Assembly (NCBI GenBank): GCA_947373245.1
Contig: CANBWY010000020.1
Location: 1 to 36,988, forward strand
Length of the DNA: 36,988 nt
Reading direction: 5' to 3'
Source of the DNA: Comamonadaceae bacterium
GTDB taxonomy: Bacteria > Pseudomonadota > Gammaproteobacteria > Burkholderiales > Burkholderiaceae_C
The translations under genes were made by a program, and so were the position numbers. The notes under the pieces are model-generated. The model was not told where the DNA came from and did no database searches. It worked only from the letters and a program-made list of their open reading frames with translations. Numbering within the stretch: position 1 is the first letter of the stretch; the number at the start of each line of letters is the position of its first letter. Of the stretch, positions 8,514-16,817 are shown piece after piece.

Positions 8514-9419
8514 ATGACAACACCCAGCTCTGCCCCTTCTGAAATGACTTTTTTCAGCCTGTTGGTGCGCACCGGCAGTTTGGCAGCCACGGCGCGTGAG
8601 CTCAACGTGACCACCTCAGCGGTGAGTAAACGCCTGAGCTTGATGGAGCTGCGTCTTGGCGTGACGTTGATGCACCGCACCACACGCCGCATGAGCTTGA
8701 CAGCGGAAGGTGAGGTCTACTTAGACCATGCGCGTCGCATCTTGGCCGACATTGACGACATGGAGCGACTGGTCAGCCACGCGCGCTCGGCCCCCAAAGG
8801 CTTGCTGCGCGTCAACGCCACCCTCGGATTTGGGCGCAGCCACATCGCGCCCTTGATTTCGCAATTCGCCAAGCGCTACCCCGAGGTGCAGGTTCAGCTG
8901 CAACTCACCGTCAACCCGCCGCCCTTGAGTGAGGATGCATTTGATGTCTGCATCCGATTTGGCGAACCCCCAGATGCACGGATCATTGCCAAAAAGATGG
9001 GTGCCAATCGGCGATTGATTTGCGCCTCGCCCGCCTACTTGACCAAACACGGCACGCCCAAAGTGCCTGCCGATTTGGCACACCACAGCTGCATTGGCAT
9101 TCGCCAAGGCGACGAGGCGTATGGCATTTGGCACCTTCAATTTGGCAAAAAAATTGACACAGTGAAAGTGCGCGGCAACCTCAGCACCAACGATGGCGAG
9201 ATTGCCGTAGCTTGGGCCTTGGCAGGCCACGGCGTGCTGATGCGCGCCGAGTGGGACATTGCCAAATACCTGCGCAGTGGACGCTTGCAGCAAGTGCTTG
9301 AGAATTACCAAACGTCACCGGCTGACATTTATGCGGTGTATCCACCCCGCCACCAAACAGCGGCGCGCGTGCAAGTATTTGTGACCTTTGTTTCTGAGGC
9401 GTTAAAGTTCTCGCCATGA
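8514..9419 (+). CDS. LysR-family transcriptional regulator of the tartrate module (TtuA-like by position)
   Basis: This 301-residue regulator has an N-terminal winged helix-turn-helix (about residues 15-60; segment LNVTTSAVSKRLSLMELRLG) and a LysR substrate-binding domain (about 90-295) of the CrgA/DsdC-like class with FDVCIRFGEP. It is divergent from the ttuC-like operon across 101 nt, which is the typical arrangement for an activator that senses the operon's substrate. Its stop codon overlaps the start of the purine deaminase gene (ATGA, 9416-9419), so it may also be co-transcribed with that gene. No convincing Shine-Dalgarno precedes ATG 8514. Confidence 0.88.
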   Translation: MTTPSSAPSEMTFFSLLVRTGSLAATARELNVTTSAVSKRLSLMELRLGVTLMHRTTRRMSLTAEGEVYLDHARRILADIDDMERLVSHARSAPKGLLRVNATLGFGRSHIAPLISQFAKRYPEVQVQLQLTVNPPPLSEDAFDVCIRFGEPPDARIIAKKMGANRRLICASPAYLTKHGTPKVPADLAHHSCIGIRQGDEAYGIWHLQFGKKIDTVKVRGNLSTNDGEIAVAWALAGHGVLMRAEWDIAKYLRSGRLQQVLENYQTSPADIYAVYPPRHQTAARVQVFVTFVSEALKFSP

Positions 9420-10846
9420 CCACCTTGCTCATCCACCGCGCACGCTGCATCGCCACACAGGACGATGCCAACACCGAACTGAATGACGCCTCGTTGCTGC
9501 TGCGCAATGGGCGCATTGAACGCATCATTCCAGCGGGTGAAAACATCGATGAACTGCTGACGCAAGTGGACGAAGTGATTGACGCACGCCGCCATGTGGT
9601 GGTGCCTGGCCTGATCAACACCCACCACCACATGGTGCAAAGCCTGACCCGTGCGGTGCCGCAGGTGCAAAACGCCGAACTGTTTAGCTGGCTCAAAGGG
9701 CTGTACCCCATTTGGGCGGGGCTCACGCCCGAGATGGTGCTGGTGTCCAACCAAGTGGCGATGGCCGAGCTGTTGCTGAGCGGCTGCACCACCAGCAGCG
9801 ACCACCTGTACATCTACCCCAACGGCGTGCGACTGGACGACAGCATTGAAGCCGCGCACGCCATTGGCATGCGCTTTACGGCCACACGCGGCAGCATGAG
9901 CGTGGGCGAAAGCCAAGGCGGCCTGCCGCCCGACCGCGTGGTGGAAAAAGAAGCCTTCATCCTCAAAGAAACCCAACGCCTGATTGAGACATACCACGAC
10001 GCCAGCTTTGGGGCGATGACGCATGTGGCGGTGGCTCCCTGCTCGCCGTTCAGCGTAAGCCAAGACCTGATGCGCGAAGCCGCCAAACTGGCCCGCGCGC
10101 ACAAGGTGCGCCTGCACACCCACTTGGCCGAGAACGACCACGACATTGCGTACACGAAAGAAAAATTCAACTGCACCCCCGCGCAATACGCCGAAGACCT
10201 AGGCTGGGTAGGCCACGACGTGTGGCACGCCCACTGCGTGAAGCTGGACGATGAAGGCACGTATTTGTTTGCACGTACACGCACGGGCATTGCCCACTGC
10301 CCGTGCAGCAATATGCGTTTGTCCAGCGGCATCTTGCCGCTGCGCAAAATGCTAGACGCCGGTGTACCCATTGGCTTGGGCGTTGATGGCAGCGCCAGCA
10401 ACGATGCAGCCCATCTGCTGAACGAAGCGCGCCAAGCCATGCTGCTGGCACGCGTAGGCAGAGCGCTGGATGCCCCGCGCGTTGAAAACGGACGCACCGT
10501 GTTTGGCTGCGACTTAGGCCCCTCTGACATGACACCCCGCGATGCCCTGCGCCTAGCCACACGCGGCGGCGCAGAAGTGCTGGGCCGCGCGCACGAACTG
10601 GGGCAAATCAAAGCGGGCTATTGCGCCGACATCGCGATGTTCCGCACCGACACGCTCAGCATGGCCGGTGGCGCGGTTCACGACCCCGTGGGTGCGCTGC
10701 TGCTGTGCGCCAGCGACAACACCGACTACACGATCGTGAATGGTCGTGTGGTGGTGCGCCAAGGTGAGATTGCAACGGTGGATATGGGACCGCTGATTGA
10801 GCGGCATAACGAACTGGCGATGCAGTTGGCGCTGGGGGCGAAATAA
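9416..10846 (+). CDS. 8-oxoguanine deaminase / guanine deaminase-like amidohydrolase
   Basis: This 476-residue member of the amidohydrolase superfamily hydrolyses an exocyclic amino group, probably of 8-oxoguanine or a related aminopurine, giving urate from 8-oxoguanine. The zinc site is complete: H70 and H72 in LINTHHHM, H236 with E239 in HTHLAEND, H273 in HAHCVKLDD and D324 in GLGVDGSASND. Length and motifs fit the 8-oxoguanine deaminase (Pa0142-like) and hydroxyatrazine-hydrolase (AtzB-like) branch better than classical guanine deaminase. The product would feed the urate hydroxylase encoded at 28644-29858. Translation overlaps the LysR gene upstream by 4 nt. A 28-bp palindrome follows its stop codon. 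Confidence 0.85.
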   Translation: MTTLLIHRARCIATQDDANTELNDASLLLRNGRIERIIPAGENIDELLTQVDEVIDARRHVVVPGLINTHHHMVQSLTRAVPQVQNAELFSWLKGLYPIWAGLTPEMVLVSNQVAMAELLLSGCTTSSDHLYIYPNGVRLDDSIEAAHAIGMRFTATRGSMSVGESQGGLPPDRVVEKEAFILKETQRLIETYHDASFGAMTHVAVAPCSPFSVSQDLMREAAKLARAHKVRLHTHLAENDHDIAYTKEKFNCTPAQYAEDLGWVGHDVWHAHCVKLDDEGTYLFARTRTGIAHCPCSNMRLSSGILPLRKMLDAGVPIGLGVDGSASNDAAHLLNEARQAMLLARVGRALDAPRVENGRTVFGCDLGPSDMTPRDALRLATRGGAEVLGRAHELGQIKAGYCADIAMFRTDTLSMAGGAVHDPVGALLLCASDNTDYTIVNGRVVVRQGEIATVDMGPLIERHNELAMQLALGAK

Positions 10847-10873
10847 CAAAGTCTCTGCATGCAGAGACTTTGT
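10846..10873. terminator. 28-bp perfect palindrome, bidirectional terminator between convergent genes
   Basis: The sequence from 10846 to 10873 is a perfect inverted repeat with two 14-nt arms meeting at the centre (10859/10860; core CTGCATGCAG). It fills the 37-nt gap between the deaminase stop codon (plus) and the Bug receptor stop codon (minus). T-rich sequence follows on the plus side (TTGATTTTTA), and a weaker one on the minus side. Placement between converging genes argues for a shared terminator. Confidence 0.75.
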
Positions 10874-10883
10874 GACTTGATTT

Positions 10884-11861
10884 TTATTCGGGCAACACCC
10901 CAATTTCCTTCGTCACCTCGGACCATCGCGCCAACTCAGCTAAGAGGAATTTTTTAACATCGTCCTCAGACATGCTTGCATCGGCCAAGGGTCCGATGTT
11001 GGCAACACGCCCCGCGAAGTCTTTATCTGCCAGTACCACATTGACTTCTTGGTTGAGCTTGGTGATGACTTGCTGCGGGGTCCCTTTGGGGGCGACGATG
11101 GCAAACCAACCCACCATGTCAAAGTTGCCTAGCTTTTCCGAAAGTGCAGGCACGTTCTCCCAACCAGGCACACGCTTGGCTGCCGTGGTTGCAATCACGC
11201 GCAACTTGCCTTGCTTAGCCAATTGCGCTGTTGAGGCCAAATCGGCAACCATTGCATCCACATGACCGCCCATCAGGTTCTGAGAACCAACACCGACGTT
11301 GGCATAGGGAACCAAATTCGCGGCGGCTTTAGAACGTGCATTGAACAATCGCGCAATCATGCCGCTGAATGTGCGTGGGCCTTCATTGCCTATTGAGAAC
11401 TGTCCGTTAGATGCCTTTGATTTCGCAATCAGATCGTCTATGTTTTGAATCGGGGAATTGACATCGACCAAAATTGCGAATGGGCTTCGCGCCACAAAAG
11501 CAACAGGTACAAATTCCTTTTGCGGGTCATACGCCAACTGCTTGAATAACAATGTGTTGGTAATCAGTGCCGCCGTGGTTGCAAAGTAAAAGGTGTAACC
11601 ATCAGGTGTTGAACGCGCCGCAGCTTGTGCCCCAATGATGTTTTGTCCACCCGGTTTGTTATCAATCACAAGGGCTTGGCCTAGCGACTTGGTCAATCGG
11701 TCGCCAAGCAATCTCGCCACGTTGTCAGGCCCCGAACCAGCGGGTTGTGACAACACGAGCTTGATGGGTTTATCGGGCCAGTTGTTTGTTTGCGCCCATG
11801 CGCCAGAACTTGCAACGGAGGCACCCACCACCATTGTTTGAATGAATTGTCTACGTTCCAT
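10884..11861 (-). CDS. Bug/TctC-family periplasmic substrate-binding protein of the aromatic operon
   Basis: This 325-residue TTT-type receptor has a Tat-like or Sec signal region (RRQFIQTM at residues 3-10, then a hydrophobic stretch ending near A-W-A-Q), followed by WPDKPIKLVLSQPAGSGPDN. That loop differs from the usual PFPAGG of this family, which suggests a different ligand. It is the last gene of the six-gene aromatic operon, and its AGGAG site lies 37 nt after the hydroxylase gene. The ligand is probably the aromatic acid or precursor degraded by that operon. No membrane subunits are nearby. Confidence 0.87.
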   Translation of the reverse strand: MERRQFIQTMVVGASVASSGAWAQTNNWPDKPIKLVLSQPAGSGPDNVARLLGDRLTKSLGQALVIDNKPGGQNIIGAQAAARSTPDGYTFYFATTAALITNTLLFKQLAYDPQKEFVPVAFVARSPFAILVDVNSPIQNIDDLIAKSKASNGQFSIGNEGPRTFSGMIARLFNARSKAAANLVPYANVGVGSQNLMGGHVDAMVADLASTAQLAKQGKLRVIATTAAKRVPGWENVPALSEKLGNFDMVGWFAIVAPKGTPQQVITKLNQEVNVVLADKDFAGRVANIGPLADASMSEDDVKKFLLAELARWSEVTKEIGVLPE

Positions 11862-11898
11862 TTTTGTCTCCTGATAAATTTTTTATTGATAACTCACG

Positions 11899-13446
11899 TT
11901 AGACCAGCCTCAAACTATCCATTTGAGTGGTGACATCCTGCGCTGTTTGACACACCCCATAGATGTAGTGATCCGGACGAACGATCGCGGCCTGAACCGC
12001 ATGGGTTTCAAACCACTTGCCCAACACACCCTCTGCCTCTGTCAGCTCGGGTGAACCCAGCTTGAGTGAACGCAAAGCTGGCAAGTGATGGTGCTGTGCA
12101 GCTTGCACCACATCATCTCCAGCTTGGGCACTGAAAACGATCTTCCAGCCAGCTGGGTACACATCGTCCATGCGGAGCTGATTGCCATTCGTTTGCTGTA
12201 GCAATGGTTGAGGAAAAATGGTGCCTCTCGCAGGATGCACCACAGACCCCAGTAAACCTGCAGACAAAGCAGGCTGAACATCTTGACGCGGCATTGGGGT
12301 GACAACGCCGCCGCAATCTGCCAACAACTTCGCATCACGTGCACGTGCCTTTGTGACATCACGCTCAGTGATGATCTTGCCGATACCTTTGATGCGTGTC
12401 GTCAGATCTATCACATGGGCTTTACGTTCCAAGCCATAGGAGTCCAACAAGGTTTCAGCGGCCTCATTTGTTAACACCGCCTCCAAGCGCCAACAAAGAT
12501 TCACCGCGTCGCGAACACCTTGACACATGCCTTGGCCCAAGAACGGCGGTTGCTGGTGTGCAGAATCACCCGCCACAAACACACGCCCTTTGCGCCACTG
12601 ACTTGCCACAAGCGCGTGAAAACGGTAGCTGGCTTGGCGCCACAACGTGCCATCTTCTTGTGTCAACCAAGGTGCCAACAATGCCCAAGCACCTTCGGGT
12701 GTGGCGACCTCTTTGGGGTCCTCACCTTCGTTGATAGAAATCTCCCAGCGTCTGTGATTGCCAGGCCCGATCACGTAAGTCGCTGGACGCTCTGGATTGC
12801 AATATTGCACGCTGGTCTTGGGCAACTTAGCAAGACCATGCGCATTCACCATCACATCCACCACCAGCCAAGGCTCATCAAAACCCAAGTCTTCTAACTG
12901 AATATCCATCAGCGTACGCACGGAGCTACTGGCACCATCACAGCCGATCACGTATTTGGCTTTCACATGCGATGTGTGTCCATCTTCGTGCTTGAGACTC
13001 AAGGTGGCAAGATCTGCGTCCTGGGTGAGATCCGTCAACGTCAAGCCAAGTTCAACCGTCACCGACGCGTGTGAGTTTGCAAATTCACGCAAAATTTTCT
13101 CAACAGGCGGCTGGGTGAACACCACAGAAGGTGTGTGCGACAGCGGATAGGGTGCCGCTACTGTCGACATACGCCTGATGACTTGCCCGTCAACGCCGTA
13201 ATAAACAGAGTCGGTAAAGGGTTCAAGAAATGGCTTAATTTTTTTACCAATGCCCAATTGCTGAAACACGCGGGATATTTCATGATCCAAAGCAATGGCT
13301 CGGGGTTTGTCATACACCTCATGCAATTTGTCACACACAAATGTACGAATCCCTTTTTGTCCCAGCAAGCCCGCGGCAATCGCACCTGTTGGACCAAAGC
13401 CAACAATCGCGACATCGTAGGTATCTTGATTGACGACCGTGCGCAT
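11899..13446 (-). CDS. FAD-dependent aromatic hydroxylase (MhpA/PHBH class A flavin monooxygenase)
   Basis: This 515-residue single-component flavoprotein monooxygenase uses NAD(P)H and O2 to hydroxylate a phenolic ring. The three class A fingerprints are present: GFGPTG (16-21) for the FAD dinucleotide fold, CDGASSSVR (169-177; DG motif) and VAGDSAHQQPPFLGQG (291-306; GD motif). A C-terminal thioredoxin-like tail is typical of MhpA-like and phenol-hydroxylase-like enzymes. The frame extends to a TTG at 13452, but ATG 13446, two nt after the FAH gene's stop, is the better start. It probably makes the catechol-type substrate for the extradiol dioxygenase encoded in the same operon. The exact substrate cannot be read from sequence. 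Confidence 0.88.
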   Translation of the reverse strand: MRTVVNQDTYDVAIVGFGPTGAIAAGLLGQKGIRTFVCDKLHEVYDKPRAIALDHEISRVFQQLGIGKKIKPFLEPFTDSVYYGVDGQVIRRMSTVAAPYPLSHTPSVVFTQPPVEKILREFANSHASVTVELGLTLTDLTQDADLATLSLKHEDGHTSHVKAKYVIGCDGASSSVRTLMDIQLEDLGFDEPWLVVDVMVNAHGLAKLPKTSVQYCNPERPATYVIGPGNHRRWEISINEGEDPKEVATPEGAWALLAPWLTQEDGTLWRQASYRFHALVASQWRKGRVFVAGDSAHQQPPFLGQGMCQGVRDAVNLCWRLEAVLTNEAAETLLDSYGLERKAHVIDLTTRIKGIGKIITERDVTKARARDAKLLADCGGVVTPMPRQDVQPALSAGLLGSVVHPARGTIFPQPLLQQTNGNQLRMDDVYPAGWKIVFSAQAGDDVVQAAQHHHLPALRSLKLGSPELTEAEGVLGKWFETHAVQAAIVRPDHYIYGVCQTAQDVTTQMDSLRLV

Positions 13447-13448
13447 GA

Positions 13449-14312
13449 TCAAGCAACCTCGCTTTGAATTTTGTTGTGCAGCACGCCGATATGTTCAATT
13501 TCAATCTCCACCGCATCACCGCGCTTCATCCACACAGGTGGCGTACGTGCTTGACCCACACCTGCTGGTGTGCCCATGATGATCAGATCACCAGGCTCAA
13601 GCGTCATGCACTCAGTTAACAACTTGATGGTTTCAGCCACGCCCCAAATCATGTCGCGCGTGTTTGCGTCTTGCATGACCTGGCCGTTCAAGCGGGCTTG
13701 AATTTTTAAGCCAGCGCCACCTGCAGGCAATTCATCCGCAGTGACCAACACTGGGCCAAAGCCGCCTGTTTTGTCAAAGTTTTTACCGATCGTCCATTGC
13801 GGCGTTCTCTTTTGATAGTCACGCACCGAAATATCGTTGAAGCAGCTGTACCCAAAAACGCAATCCAATGCGTTCTCCATGGTGGCGTGCTTGATGGTTT
13901 TACCAATGACCACTGCCAGCTCTGCTTCATAGTCCAAACGCTCAGACACTTTAGGAAGAATGGCCTCGGCGTTCGGCGCCAAGAGCGACGACGCTGAACG
14001 CAAAAAGAACCAAGGGTACTCAGGCTTATCACGCCCGCCCTCTTTGGCATGGTCAAAGTAATTCAAACCTAAGCAAATGATTTTTCCAGGCTCAGGCATG
14101 ATGGGTGAGAGCTGCAAACTAGACATTGGCAAACGTTCTGATGTAGAGGCCAATGCATTTTTTGCGGCTGCGGCTAAGTCAACACCTGACTTCAATGCCA
14201 ATCGCAAATCGGCATTGACTTGCGGTTGAGATTGGTTCAAATCAATGACTTGATCGCCATCGATCAGACCTAAGCGATCTTGACCATTTTTGTGGAACGT
14301 TGTGAATTTCAT
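13449..14312 (-). CDS. Fumarylacetoacetate hydrolase (FAH) family protein
   Basis: This 287-residue protein has the C-terminal FAH catalytic domain. The metal triad is visible as E129 and E131 in DYEAELAVVIG and D160 in FNDISVRD. The NYFDHAKE segment (84-91) carries the His/Glu pair, and GDLIIMGTPAGVG closes the site. Members hydrolyse acylpyruvates or act as hydratases or decarboxylases of ring-cleavage products. In this operon it should process the product of the extradiol dioxygenase, before or after decarboxylation. It starts at ATG 14312 with a CGGAG site. The upstream open frame to 14435 is not needed and lies within the dioxygenase gene. Confidence 0.88.
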   Translation of the reverse strand: MKFTTFHKNGQDRLGLIDGDQVIDLNQSQPQVNADLRLALKSGVDLAAAAKNALASTSERLPMSSLQLSPIMPEPGKIICLGLNYFDHAKEGGRDKPEYPWFFLRSASSLLAPNAEAILPKVSERLDYEAELAVVIGKTIKHATMENALDCVFGYSCFNDISVRDYQKRTPQWTIGKNFDKTGGFGPVLVTADELPAGGAGLKIQARLNGQVMQDANTRDMIWGVAETIKLLTECMTLEPGDLIIMGTPAGVGQARTPPVWMKRGDAVEIEIEHIGVLHNKIQSEVA

Positions 14313-14335
14313 AATGACTCCGTAGAAATTAATTT

Positions 14336-15238
14336 TTAAGAAGCAAAGACAACCGTCTTTTGTGCATCTTTCAATCGTGGGCTCGGTGGCGCAGAGATTC
14401 CCCATTGATCCACGCGACCAGGAGGCCAGGTCCAATCACTGGGTTGCCCTGCTTCATAGCTGTCATCAATCTGCTCGACCTCTGCGGTGTACTCAATTAC
14501 CACATCAAATGGGCCGACGAAATAGTTGAAAGCGTTGTCGCCAGGGCCATGACGACCAGGACCCCACTCAATGCCATAACCCGCATCACGCATGCGACCA
14601 CCGCCACGCATGACTGAATTCACATCAGGCATCAAGAACGCAATGTGATTGAGCGCATCGTTGTCTGTGTCACCTAGGGCAATGCTGTGGTGGTCGCTGT
14701 TGCAGCGCATGAAGGCCATGATGCGTGTGCGATCTGACAAAGAGAAATCTAAAACCGTCTCCATAAAACGGCGTGTGGATTCCACATCGTGGCTGTTCAA
14801 CACGGCATGCGCAAGTCGAATTGGTTTGTCACGCGCTTCGTGCGCATCGGCATGTAATGCATCACCATGTACCAACTGAAACACGCGACCATCAGGATCG
14901 GCAATGGTGACAGCAGTCCCGCCGCCAGGCTCGGTCACCTGCGCAACTGGCTTTAGCACTTGGCCACCGGCAGCAAGGGCTGCACTGGCCACCTCATCCA
15001 GAGCAGACCGATCTCGTGCACGCAGCGTCACGCAACGGATCTTTGCGGGACCTTCTGCTTGGTGAAGCGCCAGCAGGTGATGGTCAGCCCCCGTTCCTCT
15101 GAAGTAGATAGCGCCATCACCGCGCGCGGCAACTTGCAAATGCCAAACTGTTGTGTAGAAATGCTCGGCTACCACCAAGTCAGGGACATTGAGTGCCACG
15201 CTACGCAAAGCACTCACACGGGAAGACGCATGTGTCAT
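14336..15238 (-). CDS. Type I extradiol ring-cleavage dioxygenase (two VOC domains, BphC-like)
   Basis: This 300-residue protein has two glyoxalase/VOC modules. The iron ligands appear as H144 (LAHAVLNS), H198 (LNHIAF) and E249 (VVIEYTAE). The second-shell residues H183, H230 and Y239 lie at nearly the same spacing as the catalytic set of biphenyl-2,3-diol 1,2-dioxygenase (BphC), comparing with BphC positions from memory. That makes it an active extradiol dioxygenase rather than a generic VOC protein. It would open the ring of a catechol-type intermediate made by the FAD hydroxylase. The ring substituent it accepts is unknown. ATG 15238 follows a CGGAGTAA site 3 nt after the amidohydrolase stop. 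Confidence 0.87.
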   Translation of the reverse strand: MTHASSRVSALRSVALNVPDLVVAEHFYTTVWHLQVAARGDGAIYFRGTGADHHLLALHQAEGPAKIRCVTLRARDRSALDEVASAALAAGGQVLKPVAQVTEPGGGTAVTIADPDGRVFQLVHGDALHADAHEARDKPIRLAHAVLNSHDVESTRRFMETVLDFSLSDRTRIMAFMRCNSDHHSIALGDTDNDALNHIAFLMPDVNSVMRGGGRMRDAGYGIEWGPGRHGPGDNAFNYFVGPFDVVIEYTAEVEQIDDSYEAGQPSDWTWPPGRVDQWGISAPPSPRLKDAQKTVVFAS

Positions 15239-15241
15239 GAA

Positions 15242-16261
15242 TTACTCCGAATTTTTTGATTCAATACCAAGGAATCTTTTGGCATTGAGATGGGTCAGCT
15301 GTTGAATGACGTGTTCATCAAAGCCAGCGCATTGGATGCGCTCAACAGGATGCTTGTCATGAAAGTTAAATGGGTAATCCGTCCCAATCATCAACTGCGA
15401 CGCGCCAAAGGTCTGGACAAGGTGCCCAAGCGTGTGTTGATCAAACACCAAGGTGTCGTAATAAAGCTCACGCGCTTGCTCAGCAGGCGCGCGATGAATA
15501 CTGTCTTTGAGCGCAGGAAAGACCGTCATGGCTTGCTGCAGTCGTGGCAACAACATTGCCAGCGTTCCACCACCGTGGCTGAATGCCAAACGCAGCGTTG
15601 GGTACTTCGTCATCAAGTTACCCGTCAATACCGACGCGGCGGCTAACCCTACATCTGTGGGGTAGGCCAGAACTTGCTGCAGTGGAGCAGGGCCAACCAA
15701 TCGGTCCATGCCAGCTGGCCGCAAGGCATGTACAAAAACAGGCATGTCCAATGCGACACAGGCCTCAAAAAATGGATCGAATTTCGGGTCCCCCATCACA
15801 ACACCATTGATGTTGCTGCCGATTTCCACCCCTCGCAGCCCCAAGGTATGTTTGATGTGGTGCAGCTCTTGGATGGCAAGAGTCAAATCTTGCAATGGCA
15901 CAGCCCCCAAGCCCACAAACTGCCCCGCAGACTCATGCACCATCGTCGCAATTTGTTCGTTCAAAAAACGCACCAATTGCGCGCCGTCCGTGGGCGACAG
16001 CCAATAAGACAACAACTCTGGCATGGGAGAGATCGCTTGTAGCTGCAAGCCCATCTCTTGAAAATCAGCCAAGCGACGCGACGTTGTCCAACACTTGTCT
16101 GAGACTGTTCTGTAGTTCTTCCCATCAATCATGACGTGTCTATGGCAGGCATCGGCAGGCGCCATAGAGGGCCAACCTGTAGGTGTCACGCCACCCAGAT
16201 ATTTGGGAAACTCACCTGGAATCACGTGCGCATGCACGTCCACACCGCAACCGCATTGCAT
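15242..16261 (-). CDS. ACMSD-like amidohydrolase, probable decarboxylase of a ring-cleavage product
   Basis: This 339-residue amidohydrolase-2 protein resembles 2-amino-3-carboxymuconate-6-semialdehyde decarboxylase (ACMSD). It has a metal-binding HxH (10 and 12 in VDVHAHV), the DGKNYR segment, FVHAL, a histidine in FSHGGGT and the metal aspartate in IGTDYPF. ACMSD removes a carboxyl group from a ring-opened semialdehyde, so this enzyme fits directly after the dioxygenase. The second substrate-binding arginine of ACMSD appears to be a Phe here (from memory of the family), which hints at another substrate. Start: ATG 16261 is chosen. A TTG at 16273 overlaps the previous stop codon and is the alternative. 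Confidence 0.8.
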   Translation of the reverse strand: MQCGCGVDVHAHVIPGEFPKYLGGVTPTGWPSMAPADACHRHVMIDGKNYRTVSDKCWTTSRRLADFQEMGLQLQAISPMPELLSYWLSPTDGAQLVRFLNEQIATMVHESAGQFVGLGAVPLQDLTLAIQELHHIKHTLGLRGVEIGSNINGVVMGDPKFDPFFEACVALDMPVFVHALRPAGMDRLVGPAPLQQVLAYPTDVGLAAASVLTGNLMTKYPTLRLAFSHGGGTLAMLLPRLQQAMTVFPALKDSIHRAPAEQARELYYDTLVFDQHTLGHLVQTFGASQLMIGTDYPFNFHDKHPVERIQCAGFDEHVIQQLTHLNAKRFLGIESKNSE

Positions 16262-16269
16262 GCTGCGTC

Positions 16270-16698
16270 TCAAGCGTATGTCAGGCCGGCGGACTCAACA
16301 CCCGCCATACAAATCAACTCATCTTCATCACCTGTGCCACCACTCGCGCCGACAGCGCCCAAGATTTGCCCTGTGGCCGACTGAATCAGCACAGCACCGG
16401 TTTGCGGCAGAAATTTACCAGAGGCAGTTGCAGCCAAGGACACAAAAAAATTGGGATTGTCTTTTGCGCGCTGCGCCAACGTGCGACTAGACGCCCCCAT
16501 GCCAACGGCTCCCCACGCTTTGGCTTGTGCCACTTCGAACCGAAACATGCTTGCGCCATCTTCACGTGCAAACGCCTTGAGATTTCCTGACTCATCCAGT
16601 ACAGCAATGGCCATTGGTTTGAATTTTTCAGCCTTTGATCGCGCCAAGGCACCCTCAATGATGGCTTGGGCTTGTGCCAAAGTTAAGGATATTTGCAT
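16270..16698 (-). CDS. GlcG/HbpS (DUF336) family protein
   Basis: This is a 142-residue single-domain protein of the GlcG/HbpS family, whose members bind haem or small ligands and whose roles in catabolic operons are poorly defined. Typical features are AIAVLDESGNLKAFAREDGA, a long helix with SRTLAQRA, and the glycine-rich end LGAVGASGGTGDEDE. It has no signal peptide, so it should be cytoplasmic. ATG 16698 is preceded by GGAG. As the first gene of the aromatic operon it is under the presumed control of the divergent NahR-like regulator. It could protect or assemble the Fe(II) dioxygenase or act on an intermediate; that is speculation. Confidence 0.85.
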   Translation of the reverse strand: MQISLTLAQAQAIIEGALARSKAEKFKPMAIAVLDESGNLKAFAREDGASMFRFEVAQAKAWGAVGMGASSRTLAQRAKDNPNFFVSLAATASGKFLPQTGAVLIQSATGQILGAVGASGGTGDEDELICMAGVESAGLTYA

Positions 16699-16817
16699 GT
16701 CATCGTCTCCGTTGTTTTGTCATGCCAAATGCATTGGCAAGTTGATCTATGACATGGAGTCTATGGATCGATCTATCATTCGTCCAGCTTATTTTTTGAA
16801 TACATAAAATCCACCAT
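16699..16817. promoter_or_regulatory. Divergent promoter region of the aromatic operon and its LysR gene
   Basis: The 119-nt gap between divergent genes is A/T-rich. It contains a dyad TGCCAA-N5-TTGGCA (16723-16739) and two direct copies of GATCTAT (near 16744 and 16769). An A/T-rich stretch (16789-16810) could serve as a promoter for the LysR gene. NahR-type regulators bind such gaps. I could not match the known NahR box confidently. Confidence 0.4.

Noticed and set aside
16723-16752. NahR box in the divergent region
   Set aside because: ATT and TTGAT half-elements are present but spacing and core do not match the known box.
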